This document shows, piece by piece, positions 14,210 through 22,157 of a DNA stretch of 34,933 nt (positions within the stretch are counted from its first letter, which is position 1; every line of letters begins with the position of its first letter). The position numbers were made by a program, and so were the translations under genes. This stretch comes from Candidatus Saccharimonadota bacterium. Lineage in GTDB: Bacteria; Patescibacteriota; Saccharimonadia; Saccharimonadales; Saccharimonadaceae. The stretch is from contig JAFRBS010000012.1 in the NCBI GenBank assembly GCA_017404725.1, positions 1 through 34,933 on the forward strand, in the 5' to 3' direction. Under the pieces are notes generated by a model, which saw only the letters and a program-made list of their open reading frames with translations, did not search any database and was not told the DNA's origin.

Positions 14210-16960
14210 CTAAATCGCCTCGCGCTCCAGTTTCAGCCGCTCTATCAGCGCCTCTTTTTCAGCAATCGCACGCCGCGTCTCCTCGACCAACTCCGCCGGC
14301 GCCTTATCTACGTAACGCGGATTCATCATCCTCGCGTTAAGCCCATCAAGCTCGCGTCCAACCGCCAAAATCCGTTCTTCCAAAGACGAGGCATATTCCG
14401 CAACCACCTCAGAAGGTACATCAAGATAAACCTCGCGACCAGAAAGCGCCAACCGAATCCCTCGCGGCTGCCCCTCACAAGACATTACCGACGGAGCCTT
14501 CGTCAAAGACTGAATCAAAAGTTGATTATCGTCCACCAGGGAATCATCGCCAAACAAAACCGGCCACCTTTTTCCGCCCGGGATCGCCACATAAGTCCGC
14601 CGAATCTCCGAAACCACTGTAGTCAGCCCATCGAATTCCGCCGCCGAAATCGGATCGTATTTCAGCCGAGCAGGCCAAGCAGCCTCAATAATCATACCGG
14701 AAGTAAAGCTCAAATTCTGCCAAATCGCCTCTGTTACAAACGGCGCAAACGGATGAAGCATGACTAAGATATCCATCAAAGTCTTTTTAAGCAGCGGCAC
14801 ATTTTTATAAATCTTCTGGCTCTCAATAAACCAGTCCGCATACTTATCCCAAATCAGCGAGTGTAGCGTCTCGACCGCCTCAGCAAACCGATACGTCTTC
14901 ATCTGCTTCTCGACCGCCGACCGAGCAGTATCAATCTCCCGACAGATCCAGTCCTCGCCCATGTTCAAAGTCCGTACCTTATCATCCCCCTCATACTCAT
15001 CAACCATGCTCTGAACTAGTCTTGACAAATTCCACAGTTTATTACATAAATTACGTCCAGAAACTACCGAATTCTCGGAAAATGCCTGGTTCATACCCGC
15101 CGAGCGACCTCTTAAAATCCCCATCCTAAACGCATCAGAACCATACTTGGAAACCAGCTCAACCGGGTTCAAAACATTGCCCTTAGATTTCGACATCTTC
15201 TGGCCGTGCGCATCCAGAACCAGCCCATGCAAATAAACCTCGCGGAAGGGAACTGAACCCGTCACATAAAGCCCCATCATAATCATCCGCGCCACCCAGG
15301 CAAACAGAATATCCGCGCCCGTTTCCATCACGTTCAACGGATAGTACGGGTTAGACAAACCCTCCTCCCAGTCCGTACAGACAATCGGCCAGTGCGAAGA
15401 CGAGAACCACGTATCAAAGGTATCCTCATCACGAACATACTTCGCCCCGCCGTACTCAATCTCGGAAAGCTCCGTCCGCGTGTCGAAAATCCACTCCGGC
15501 AACTCATCTTGGGAAGCTTCAGCAGGGATGCTATTCGAGGAAGAAGGAGCATCGGAGCGAGCGGTACTTTTCGTACCGTGAGCGAGAAGCGCATCTTCTG
15601 ACGAAGAAGAGCGCCCTGATGTAGCTTTCCGGAACATTGGGATAGCAATCCCCCACGGTATCTGCCTTGAAATATTCCAGTCTTTAAGTCCCTTAAGATA
15701 ATTCAACAAAACCTTCTTCTTCGAAGCAGGGAAGAACTTAATCTCGCCCGCCGACACCGCCGAAATCGCCGCCGCCGCCAACTTCTCCACATCAATGAAC
15801 CATTGCTCTTTTAGCGTCGGCTCAATCACCGTGCCACACTTATAACAATGCGCCACTGCGTGAGTAATCTTGTGTTCACCACGAAGCAACCCGGCCTCCT
15901 CAAGATCATGCAGAACCTTCTTCCGGCACTCAGCCGTCGAAAGCCCATCATATTCTGGCCCACAGCCCGTCATCATCCCCGCATCATCAATTACTCGAAT
16001 CCGATCAAGCCCATGTCGCTCACCAACCTCAAAATCGTCGTAATCATGCGCCGGCGTAATCTTCACCGCACCTGTTCCATACTCAGGATCCGCATGCTCA
16101 TCAAACACGATCGGAATCTGCCGCCCGGTCAGCGGTAGCTCTACTAAGGCCCCCTCAAGGCCGGCATACCGCGAATCTGAAGGATTAACCGCCACCGCCA
16201 CATCCCCAAACAATGTTTCGGGCCGAGTTGTAGACACGATTATTTCCGAAACAACGGGTGACGCGGCTGGGGGGACCCCCGCGGATCCGCCTAACGCGGA
16301 CTCCGTGGGGGAACCTGCCGCGGCAGAACCCGTTGTTTCAGAAACAATCGTGTACGCAATATCCCAAAGCTTACCTTTTTCATCGACATGCTCAACCTCA
16401 ATATCCGCAAACGCCGTCTGGTGCTTCGGACAATAATTCACCAGCTTCTCACCCCTGTAAATCATCCCGTCGTTCCACATCTTCTCAAAGGTCTTGTAGA
16501 CCCGACGAACAACTTTCTCATCCAGCGTAAAAGTCTCAGAAGCCCAATCACAGGATGCGCCAAGCTGTCGCACCTGAAACTCCATGTTGCTCTTCTGCTG
16601 ATGTACAAAATCCCAAACCTGCGCATAAAGCTCCTCGCGCGAGAAGTCAAATCGCGAGCGACCCTGCGCTTCCAAAACCCGCTCATAAACCACCCAAGTC
16701 TCGAACCCAGCGTGATCCGCCCCTGGAATATACCAAGTCGACTCACCACGCAGCCGGTGATACCGAGCCAGAGAATCCTCAAGCGCTACCGTCAAACCGT
16801 GTCCAATATGCAAATTCCCATTCGCATTTGGCGGCGGCATCACGATCGAATAAGCCTTCTCAGCCTCTAACGAAGCCGGCGAAAACACCCCAGAAGCCTC
16901 CCACGCCGCATAAATCTCTGCCTCAAACTTGTCCGGTTCATACGCACTCGAAAATTTCAT
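14210..16960 (-). CDS. valS: Valyl-tRNA synthetase with in-frame insertions
   Basis: ValRS charges tRNA-Val and edits threonine. The 916 residues show PPPNANGNLHIGHG (HIGH site), IPGADHAGFETW, the editing-domain STTRPETLFGDVAVAVNP, DWNISRQIPWG, DTFDTWFSS, GQKMSKSKGNVLNP (KMSKS site) and a C-terminal coiled coil. Two segments do not belong to the family. Residues about 202-242 (low-complexity TTGSAAAGSP to PAASPVVS) and about 443-483 (ATSGRSSSSEDALLAHG onward) each coincide with a 119-120 bp palindromic DNA element. The reading frame is preserved through both. The start has GGAG seven bases upstream and TATAAT at 16985-16990 on minus. It is divergent from the gene at 17.1 kb. Confidence 0.95.
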   Translation of the reverse strand: MKFSSAYEPDKFEAEIYAAWEASGVFSPASLEAEKAYSIVMPPPNANGNLHIGHGLTVALEDSLARYHRLRGESTWYIPGADHAGFETWVVYERVLEAQGRSRFDFSREELYAQVWDFVHQQKSNMEFQVRQLGASCDWASETFTLDEKVVRRVYKTFEKMWNDGMIYRGEKLVNYCPKHQTAFADIEVEHVDEKGKLWDIAYTIVSETTGSAAAGSPTESALGGSAGVPPAASPVVSEIIVSTTRPETLFGDVAVAVNPSDSRYAGLEGALVELPLTGRQIPIVFDEHADPEYGTGAVKITPAHDYDDFEVGERHGLDRIRVIDDAGMMTGCGPEYDGLSTAECRKKVLHDLEEAGLLRGEHKITHAVAHCYKCGTVIEPTLKEQWFIDVEKLAAAAISAVSAGEIKFFPASKKKVLLNYLKGLKDWNISRQIPWGIAIPMFRKATSGRSSSSEDALLAHGTKSTARSDAPSSSNSIPAEASQDELPEWIFDTRTELSEIEYGGAKYVRDEDTFDTWFSSSHWPIVCTDWEEGLSNPYYPLNVMETGADILFAWVARMIMMGLYVTGSVPFREVYLHGLVLDAHGQKMSKSKGNVLNPVELVSKYGSDAFRMGILRGRSAGMNQAFSENSVVSGRNLCNKLWNLSRLVQSMVDEYEGDDKVRTLNMGEDWICREIDTARSAVEKQMKTYRFAEAVETLHSLIWDKYADWFIESQKIYKNVPLLKKTLMDILVMLHPFAPFVTEAIWQNLSFTSGMIIEAAWPARLKYDPISAAEFDGLTTVVSEIRRTYVAIPGGKRWPVLFGDDSLVDDNQLLIQSLTKAPSVMSCEGQPRGIRLALSGREVYLDVPSEVVAEYASSLEERILAVGRELDGLNARMMNPRYVDKAPAELVEETRRAIAEKEALIERLKLEREAI
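15512..15630. repeat. Palindromic element C inside valS
   Basis: A 119-bp imperfect palindrome is centred on the hairpin GCGGTAC-TTTTC-GTACCGT (15561-15579). The outer ends GGAAGCT and AGCTTTCC pair, and several blocks between (CAGGG/CCCTG, GAGCGAG/CTCGC-type) also pair with gaps. It codes in frame for a Ser/Ala-rich stretch between the PMFRK and PEWIFDTR parts of ValRS, where the family has no such insert. Confidence 0.55.
16234..16353. repeat. Palindromic element A inside valS
   Basis: The outer 26-bp arms (16234-16259 and 16328-16353) match in 24 positions, starting ACACGATT and ending AACAACGGGT. The core contains the stem CCCCCGCGGA / TCCGTGGGGG. The 68-bp core has the same length as, and is clearly homologous to, element B at 31191-31278. 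It is translated in frame as a Gly/Ala/Ser/Pro-rich insert just before the STTRPETLF motif of the editing domain. Confidence 0.75.
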
Positions 16961-17103
16961 AAAAACTCCAAATTATCTACAAAAATTATATCATATCTTG
17001 AAAAATTTTGCGTTTTGTGCTATAATAGATAAGTTGTCTATAAACTAACGTTTTGGGAGACAAATACTCCCCGGCAAGCACATCACATCGAGGAGGTGTT
17101 TAG

Positions 17104-17745
17104 ATGTCAAAAGCATCAACAAAGCTGAACGGCGTTCGCAGCGTAGAGAGCGTCGAGCACCCGCAGGCCGCCCAATATGCGGAAAACGGCCAGCGAACCG
17201 GCCAGGTCACCAGCTATTTTAACTGGTGGATGGCAGTTGACGAGTCAGAAGGCCAGCAAAACGGTCTACTGATGGGCTTTCCAGAGGTGATAACTTCTGC
17301 CAGAAACGGAGAGAAAATCCGTGTCATCGGCGAAGCTAGCACCCGCATCGTCAACTCGGTTCTAGAAATGAAATCTGCTCCGAACGGAGCAATCCTGGTA
17401 GTTTTAGAGGACCATCACACAGAGGTGGTCCTCTATCCGAACCTACAGATTACGCCCAGAGTGGACGCAATCGAACAATATTGGTTCGAGACCGCTGAGG
17501 GTGAAGATGAGATATTCCCGGACGTCCCTTCGGACGCAGAGGAATCGTTCATCGTTCACGGACAATTGCAGGACCGCCGAGAAACAAACGTTCTCGTAAC
17601 CCGCCTGATAGATTTTACAGGGTCAGGCTACGAAAACGGGATATTTCTGGCCGTCGGAGCCGGACAGAGGTATATTCTCGAAAAACCGACGGGAAAGACC
17701 ACTGTCCAAGCCTGGCGAACCGCCAACAAGGCGGCCTCCGCTTAA
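17104..17745 (+). CDS. 213-residue soluble protein, unknown function
   Basis: I do not recognise this protein. It is acidic, has no cysteines, signal peptide or membrane segment, and appears to consist of beta-rich segments (for example GAILVVLEDHHTEVVLYPN and NGIFLAVGAGQRYILEKP). It has a full set of signals: TTGAAA (16998-17003), 17 bp, TGC-TATAAT (17021-17026); a 70-base leader with a possible TTGTCT/AGACAA hairpin; the Shine-Dalgarno GAGGAGGTG; and an intrinsic terminator. The conventional leader contrasts with the leaderless neighbours and suggests post-transcriptional control or high expression. Confidence 0.8.
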   Translation: MSKASTKLNGVRSVESVEHPQAAQYAENGQRTGQVTSYFNWWMAVDESEGQQNGLLMGFPEVITSARNGEKIRVIGEASTRIVNSVLEMKSAPNGAILVVLEDHHTEVVLYPNLQITPRVDAIEQYWFETAEGEDEIFPDVPSDAEESFIVHGQLQDRRETNVLVTRLIDFTGSGYENGIFLAVGAGQRYILEKPTGKTTVQAWRTANKAASA

Positions 17746-17755
17746 ACAGCACCTC

Positions 17756-17785
17756 AAAGCGCCGAGCCTAACCGCCCGGCGCTTT
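17756..17785 (+). terminator. Terminator after the 213-residue protein gene
   Basis: AAAGCGCCG pairs with CGGCGCTTT across a GC-containing loop and runs into TTTTT. Confidence 0.8.
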
Positions 17786-17865
17786 TTCATGCTATAATAG
17801 AGCTGACACTTTATAGTTCAGGGACTCTAACCCAAAGTAATTGTACTTTAAAGGAGGTAAAAACC

Positions 17866-18465
17866 ATGTATAGTGGAAAGATTTGGATTACTGATTGCCA
17901 CGGCAATCGCCATGAAATGACGCCCGAAGATTTGCTTAAACTCATCAGGGAAGACAACAAGTCAAAACGGCGCTGGTTCGCCCCAGTTTCTGAAATTGTC
18001 GAAGTAATTTCAGACCCTGAGTTTCCAGAGCCAATCGCAAACGAGCTAAAATGCATCATCCTTCGTAATTTCGCCGATTTACTACTCGGACTACATAAAA
18101 GAAGGATCGAGCACATCGACCAGCTCGCAGCTGCCTATTGCTACTATTCTCTACACGGCAAAGCCGGAAAACGCGCCAAACGACTCTACCGTGAAAATCT
18201 GCTAAAATCCGCAATCGAACACCCATCTTGGGACGAGTTTTCTATCCGTCCCCCTAGCGATACAGAGTGGAGAAAATTCTGTAATAACTGGCAGAAAGAA
18301 GCACTCCAAAATTTCACAAAACGCTTCGGAAACGACTTCATGCGTTTTGAAACGATGATCGAAAACGACCTCAGATCATCAGTAAGGCGCGCCGACAAAA
18401 ACGGGGAATTCGAACAGGACAAAGCCTGGTTCGATAAGCGACTGTCCGAAATCTATAACGACTAA
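17866..18465 (+). CDS. 199-residue protein, unknown function
   Basis: This is an unrecognised, mostly helical, charged protein (starting MYSGKIWITDCHGNRHEM). It is rich in Arg, Lys and aromatic residues and has no signal peptide or membrane segment. TGC-TATAAT lies at 17793-17798, and AAAGGAGG precedes the ATG. A terminator follows at 18511-18537. Like the preceding gene it is a monocistronic unit with a leader and strong Shine-Dalgarno. The two genes share no visible sequence similarity. Confidence 0.78.
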   Translation: MYSGKIWITDCHGNRHEMTPEDLLKLIREDNKSKRRWFAPVSEIVEVISDPEFPEPIANELKCIILRNFADLLLGLHKRRIEHIDQLAAAYCYYSLHGKAGKRAKRLYRENLLKSAIEHPSWDEFSIRPPSDTEWRKFCNNWQKEALQNFTKRFGNDFMRFETMIENDLRSSVRRADKNGEFEQDKAWFDKRLSEIYND

Positions 18466-18510
18466 CCCAATATCCGACTCTTAGGCAGGCCCCATGGGCC
18501 TTCAACATCA

Positions 18511-18537
18511 AGGCAGGGAACTACTCCCTGCCTTTTT
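18511..18537 (+). terminator. Terminator after the 199-residue protein gene
   Basis: AGGCAGGGA and TCCCTGCCT form a perfect 9-bp stem with a five-base loop, followed by TTTT. Confidence 0.85.
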
Positions 18538-18657
18538 GTTCTACCCCCCCAAGCGTGCCATCGCTATCAACAAAAAATATAGAGTCATTAAAGCTCTTGC
18601 AAAAAATCTCATTTTGTGCTACCATTATATAAACAATGTAACGCAAGGAACAACACA

Positions 18658-18990
18658 ATGGCAACTACTATCGCTAAAACCGCAAATATAAACGTCCGCG
18701 TCGACAAAGACGTAAAAGAGAGATCTGAAAGCATTTTGAGCGAAATGGGGATGTCCATGTCTACCGCAATTAATTCTTTTTTACGCCAAATCATTACCGA
18801 ACGAAGCTTGCCATACCGACCATCTACTAAACGCGCCAAAATCACTACGATAGATGATTTTGCCTCAGAGAGAGATTTTATCGATTATCTTAACGAGGGA
18901 ATCGTTGAAGCAAACTCTGGCAGGACTACTCCTAAAGACGTCGTTATGAAAGAACTAGAGGAGGATTTTGGTGTCAAAATACTCGATTAA
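18658..18990 (+). CDS. RelB/DinJ-type antitoxin
   Basis: The 110-residue protein begins with a ribbon-helix-helix DNA-binding region (ANINVRVDKDVKERSESIL, then EMGMSMSTAINSFLRQI) typical of RelB/DinJ antitoxins. Its C-terminal half would wrap the toxin and repress the operon. The ATG at 18658 is preferred over an upstream non-ATG start because AAGGAA lies before it. A promoter TTGCAA (18597-18602), 17 bp, TGC-TACCAT (18620-18625) precedes it. The gene overlaps the toxin start by 20 bases. Confidence 0.88.
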   Translation: MATTIAKTANINVRVDKDVKERSESILSEMGMSMSTAINSFLRQIITERSLPYRPSTKRAKITTIDDFASERDFIDYLNEGIVEANSGRTTPKDVVMKELEEDFGVKILD

Positions 18991-19279
18991 TATCACGAAT
19001 ACCGCAAAACACGAACTCCGAGAAATCGTTGACTACTATTTTTCTAATCTCGAAAATCCGCTTCTTGCAGTAAAAGTTCTGCGTAAAATCAACGAGACTT
19101 TTGACGCTATTGCGACTTTTCCTGAAGGCTACCAAATCTATGAAGGCAAAACTACTGAAAAACTTCGCAGTACCCGCGTTATGCATTATCGCATTTTCTA
19201 CAAAATCGATAATATTGAGCACCTTGTTTCCATCATCCATATCATCTATGCTAAACGCAATCTAGATGAGCTTTTATAG
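18971..19279 (+). CDS. ParE/RelE-family toxin
   Basis: The 102-residue basic protein has the RelE/ParE fold pattern: KYSINITNTAKHELREIVDYY at the start, the ENPLLAVKVLRKINETFDAI helices, FPEGYQIYEG, the strand YRIFYKID and HIIYAKRNLDELL at the end. Toxins of this group either cleave mRNA on the ribosome or inhibit gyrase; the sequence alone does not decide which. AGGAGG at 18959-18964 is spaced six bases from the GTG at 18971, which is therefore chosen over the TTG three bases earlier. Overlap with the antitoxin gene indicates coupled translation. Confidence 0.87.
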   Translation: MSKYSINITNTAKHELREIVDYYFSNLENPLLAVKVLRKINETFDAIATFPEGYQIYEGKTTEKLRSTRVMHYRIFYKIDNIEHLVSIIHIIYAKRNLDELL

Positions 19280-19349
19280 TAAATCCATATAAAAAACCAC
19301 AAAAACGCCCTTAAATCCCTTTGAGAGCTTCCAGAACGCATGAAAAGCC

Positions 19350-19730
19350 TTAAGCAGTAACCTTCAGCCTCTCGGCCAATTCAGCCATCTCAGCGTCGCT
19401 CAGCTTGACCGTACGCCCATGCTCCCAAGTCTCATCATACGGCAAAAGGTGAATATGTGCATGCGGCACATCCGTTCCAATGACCTTGAACAGTGTCCTA
19501 GCCCCTAGAACTTTTTCCATATTGACAGCCAATTTTCGCGCCGTCGCCCACATCGCCTGATAATCCTCATCCGAAAGCTCATAAATCTTGTCCACCTCTA
19601 CCTTCGGCACAACCAGCGTATGCCCCGGCGTCTCTGGCGCAATGTCTAAAAACGCAAAAGTCTTATCATCTTCATAAATCTTATAGCAGGGAATCTCCCC
19701 CTTAATAATTTTCGTAAAAACCGTACTCAT
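19350..19730 (-). CDS. HIT-family nucleotide hydrolase/transferase (Hint-like)
   Basis: The 126-residue protein carries the histidine triad in HAHIHLLP and the N-terminal FTKIIKGEIPCYKIYEDD typical of bacterial Hint/HIT proteins, which hydrolyse adenosine phosphoramidates and related adenylates. It lies 15 bases after the flavoprotein gene with AGGAGAG before its ATG, so it is the last gene of a four-gene minus-strand operon. The link between HIT activity and the flavoprotein is not obvious from sequence. Confidence 0.92.
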   Translation of the reverse strand: MSTVFTKIIKGEIPCYKIYEDDKTFAFLDIAPETPGHTLVVPKVEVDKIYELSDEDYQAMWATARKLAVNMEKVLGARTLFKVIGTDVPHAHIHLLPYDETWEHGRTVKLSDAEMAELAERLKVTA

Positions 19731-19745
19731 AAACTCTCCTTTCTA

Positions 19746-21113
19746 TTACAAAAGCTGTTTTGCCGCCAACCGAATCATATCGGACCAAGCCGCCGCAACG
19801 TGAGGCGTATTCACAATCTGTTCCATCGTGAAATTGTTCCGAACCATGACCGCGACCTCTTGGATAATCTCCGCCGCGTTCGGCGCCATAATCGTCGCGC
19901 CGAGAATCTTCCCGTCTTTCGATGAAATCATCTTGATAAAGCCCATTTTGAAATCTTGTGTCTTCGAAGCCGTCGTGACCGAAAGTGGCAAAATAATGCT
20001 GCTATACCTCTTGTCGCGCTTAGTCAAATCATCCTCAGTCATGCCCACGACCGCGATCTGCGGGTCAGTATCAGTAACCCGAGCAAAACCGCTATAGTTC
20101 GCATAATTCGAGCTGTGACCTAACATATTGGAAACCGCCAGCTCTCCCTCATAGACTGCCTTCTCCGTAGAGCTATCTCCGCCAATCACATCGCCCGCGG
20201 CATAGATATGCTTTTGCGTTGTCTGGAGCATCCGATCAACCCGAATCGAGCCATCTTTTTTCAGCTCCACCCCTGCATTTTCCAGTCCAATATCCGTCGC
20301 CGGGCGAGAACCCGTCGCGAGCACAATCGTCTCGACTCGGACCAATTTTTCTTGCCCGTCTCGTAGAAAAATCACCTTCTCGGAAATCGCATCTTTCTCA
20401 ATCGCAATCACGCGCGTATGTTTTAAAACCTTGATGTCGTAGCGCTTCGTGAAGTATTGTTCAAGAACTTGACCAACCTCTTCATCCTCCTGAGGAAGTA
20501 GCCGCTCCGAAAGCTCCGCAATCGCGACCTTACTCCCGAGCTCCGCAAAATACTGCGCGAGTTCCACCCCCGAGGCTCCACCCCCGATCACCATCACCGT
20601 CCTCGGCGGACGCTCAACTTTCAACGCATCATCAGGGGTCAGATACGGCACATTGTCCAGACCCGAAACTCCAAAATCCTTCTGTTCAGAACCTGTCGCA
20701 ATCACAAATTTCTTCGCGACTAAGTTCCCCTCGCGCCCGACCGAAATCTCATGGTCGCTCACAAAATGCGCCCGACCTCTGTAAAATTCAATTCCTAGAT
20801 CTTCAAGCTGTTTCTTTAGCTCCGCCGTCGCGTTTGCCACCACTCGCTCGCGCCAGTGTGCCACCGTCGGATAGTTAAAACGCAAATTCTGCGAAGACAG
20901 CCCAAACCGCGAGCCATAAATCGCCCGCGAATAGAGATGCGAAAAATTCAGGCTCGCCGCATACGGCAAATTCCGCGTCTGAATCTCCGACCCCCCAAGT
21001 TTACCTTTCTCAACAATTGCGACTTTCTGCTTTCTTAGAGCCGCCGCTTTTGCCGCAGCAATCCCAGCCGCCCCACTGCCGATCGCTACTAAATCAAAAT
21101 CGTACTTTACCAT
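19746..21113 (-). CDS. FAD/NAD(P)-dependent oxidoreductase lacking the redox cysteine pair
   Basis: The 455 residues have the architecture of dihydrolipoamide dehydrogenase and mercuric reductase: FAD motif IGSGAAGIAAA (residues 11-20), NAD motif VMVIGGGASGVELAQYFAELG (about residues 175-195), the second FAD motif IYAAGDV, and the C-terminal dimerisation domain. At the place of the active-site GGTCLNxGCIPSK the sequence is GGSEIQTRNLPYAAS, so both cysteines (positions 43 and 48) are Glu and Asn. The C-terminal His-Glu pair is also not clearly kept (PHVAAAWSDM). Classical disulfide chemistry is therefore excluded, and an NAD(P)H oxidase, quinone or other electron-transfer role is possible. The ATG directly abuts the stop of the upstream gene. 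Confidence 0.88.
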   Translation of the reverse strand: MVKYDFDLVAIGSGAAGIAAAKAAALRKQKVAIVEKGKLGGSEIQTRNLPYAASLNFSHLYSRAIYGSRFGLSSQNLRFNYPTVAHWRERVVANATAELKKQLEDLGIEFYRGRAHFVSDHEISVGREGNLVAKKFVIATGSEQKDFGVSGLDNVPYLTPDDALKVERPPRTVMVIGGGASGVELAQYFAELGSKVAIAELSERLLPQEDEEVGQVLEQYFTKRYDIKVLKHTRVIAIEKDAISEKVIFLRDGQEKLVRVETIVLATGSRPATDIGLENAGVELKKDGSIRVDRMLQTTQKHIYAAGDVIGGDSSTEKAVYEGELAVSNMLGHSSNYANYSGFARVTDTDPQIAVVGMTEDDLTKRDKRYSSIILPLSVTTASKTQDFKMGFIKMISSKDGKILGATIMAPNAAEIIQEVAVMVRNNFTMEQIVNTPHVAAAWSDMIRLAAKQLL

Positions 21114-21398
21114 TTATACTATTTTACCACGATTTCGGTAAAGATACGCAACATCGGCGTCATATTTCCGAATTCGCGCCGCTGTTACCCGATCAACATC
21201 TGCCTTCGTGACCTCGCCGCGCTCCAAAACCCACTTCTCGACCTCTTTCGCGACCTTATCCGCAATCAGCTCCATCGCCCCGACGTGCCGATTTAAAACT
21301 CGCCCCTCGCGCATGATATCACGCTTCAAACTCAGAGTAGAAAACCCCTTAACGGTTTTCCCAGCCTGCTTTTTTCGCCTTAAACTTATCTTCTTCAT
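21114..21398 (-). CDS. Small basic protein with ATP-cone-like C-terminus
   Basis: The 94-residue protein starts with a Lys/Arg-rich tail. Its second half, EVEKWVLERGEVTKADVDRV then RIRKYDADVAYLYRNR, resembles the C-terminal half of ATP-cone domains, the nucleotide-sensing module of ribonucleotide reductases. The first half matches less well, so nucleotide binding is only a suggestion. Its ATG follows the stop of the membrane protein gene with no gap, and its stop abuts the flavoprotein ATG. This tight packing implies that the three products are made together. Confidence 0.72.
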   Translation of the reverse strand: MKKISLRRKKQAGKTVKGFSTLSLKRDIMREGRVLNRHVGAMELIADKVAKEVEKWVLERGEVTKADVDRVTAARIRKYDADVAYLYRNRGKIV

Positions 21399-22100
21399 CT
21401 ACGACTTCCCCATAATCTTAAACGCCAAAAGAAACACCGCCAAGGTGATAAACCCGACCCCTGTCATAATCTTAAAGAAATCCTTGTTCCTAACGCGCCA
21501 TTTCTGAACCTCGACCACTGTTTTCCCGCGGTTAATCAGCATCTGCGCAATCCACATCGGCGCCGCCGAAATAATCACATAGACCAGCACCGAGATAATC
21601 TGTAACCCCTGCGGCATATTCACAATCGAGTTCCCCGCCGCGATCATCAAAGCCGCCGCAAACGGCGCTTCCGCACAGGCGATCAGCATCCCCAGAGAAA
21701 ACGCCTCGACATTATCATCCGTCTTCTGCGCTCTGGCCGTAATAAATTTCGCAAAACTCCGCGGAATCCAAAGCTCCGTCCCTTCGCTCTTCTTGCGATA
21801 ATAAACAAACCAGACGAAAAACGCCAAAACCGAAAGCACCATAAATAACACCATCACCCCTGCCGCCGGCATAATTCCGCCAAAAATCACTAGAATGAAG
21901 AAACAAATGCTCGAAATCGCCAGCCCTGTAAACAGGGAAAAACCGAGAATAAAATTCAGCGTCAGCTCCTTAGTCTTTCGCTTTATGTTACTGCCCAGGC
22001 TCGCGTGGTACAGCAAAACCAGCGCCGAAATCCCGAGCTGGAGCATCCCATGAACCAGCCCTGCGAATATCACGATAAATAGGTCAATCAGGTCGTTCAT
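21399..22100 (-). CDS. Six-segment membrane protein, possible LysE/CcdA-like transporter
   Basis: Six hydrophobic segments are seen at residues about 5-31, 47-73, 74-101, 131-156, 166-189 and 208-230. The only cysteines are Cys66 in segment 2 and Cys142 in segment 4 (LIACAEAPFAAAL). An inverted three-plus-three arrangement with a Cys/Pro-containing fourth segment recalls the LysE/CcdA/GAP superfamily, but the match is weak. The promoter has TGG-TACAAT ending seven bases before the ATG, so it is probably leaderless. It is the first gene of the operon that continues to the ATP-cone-like, flavoprotein and HIT genes. This context suggests membrane redox or export of a small molecule. Confidence 0.78.
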   Translation of the reverse strand: MNDLIDLFIVIFAGLVHGMLQLGISALVLLYHASLGSNIKRKTKELTLNFILGFSLFTGLAISSICFFILVIFGGIMPAAGVMVLFMVLSVLAFFVWFVYYRKKSEGTELWIPRSFAKFITARAQKTDDNVEAFSLGMLIACAEAPFAAALMIAAGNSIVNMPQGLQIISVLVYVIISAAPMWIAQMLINRGKTVVEVQKWRVRNKDFFKIMTGVGFITLAVFLLAFKIMGKS

Positions 22101-22122
22101 AGGTCTATTGTACCACTTATGC

Positions 22123-22151
22123 TTGCAAAAAGAAACGGGCTTTGCTAGACT
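22123..22151 (+). promoter_or_regulatory. Promoter of the LTD surface protein, divergent with the membrane operon
   Basis: TTGCAA (22123-22128), 17 bp, TGC-TAGACT (22146-22151); the ATG follows six bases later. The divergent operon starts at 22100, so both starts are packed into 57 bp. Confidence 0.6.
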
Positions 22152-22157
22152 TTTCTT

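Noticed and set aside
16255-16962. Plus-strand frames of up to 160 codons opposite valS
   Set aside because: The composition is Pro/Arg/His-rich shadow sequence; valS motifs on the other strand are intact.
18494-18691. 65-codon plus-strand frame before the antitoxin
   Set aside because: It runs through a terminator and the antitoxin promoter and has no ribosome-binding site.
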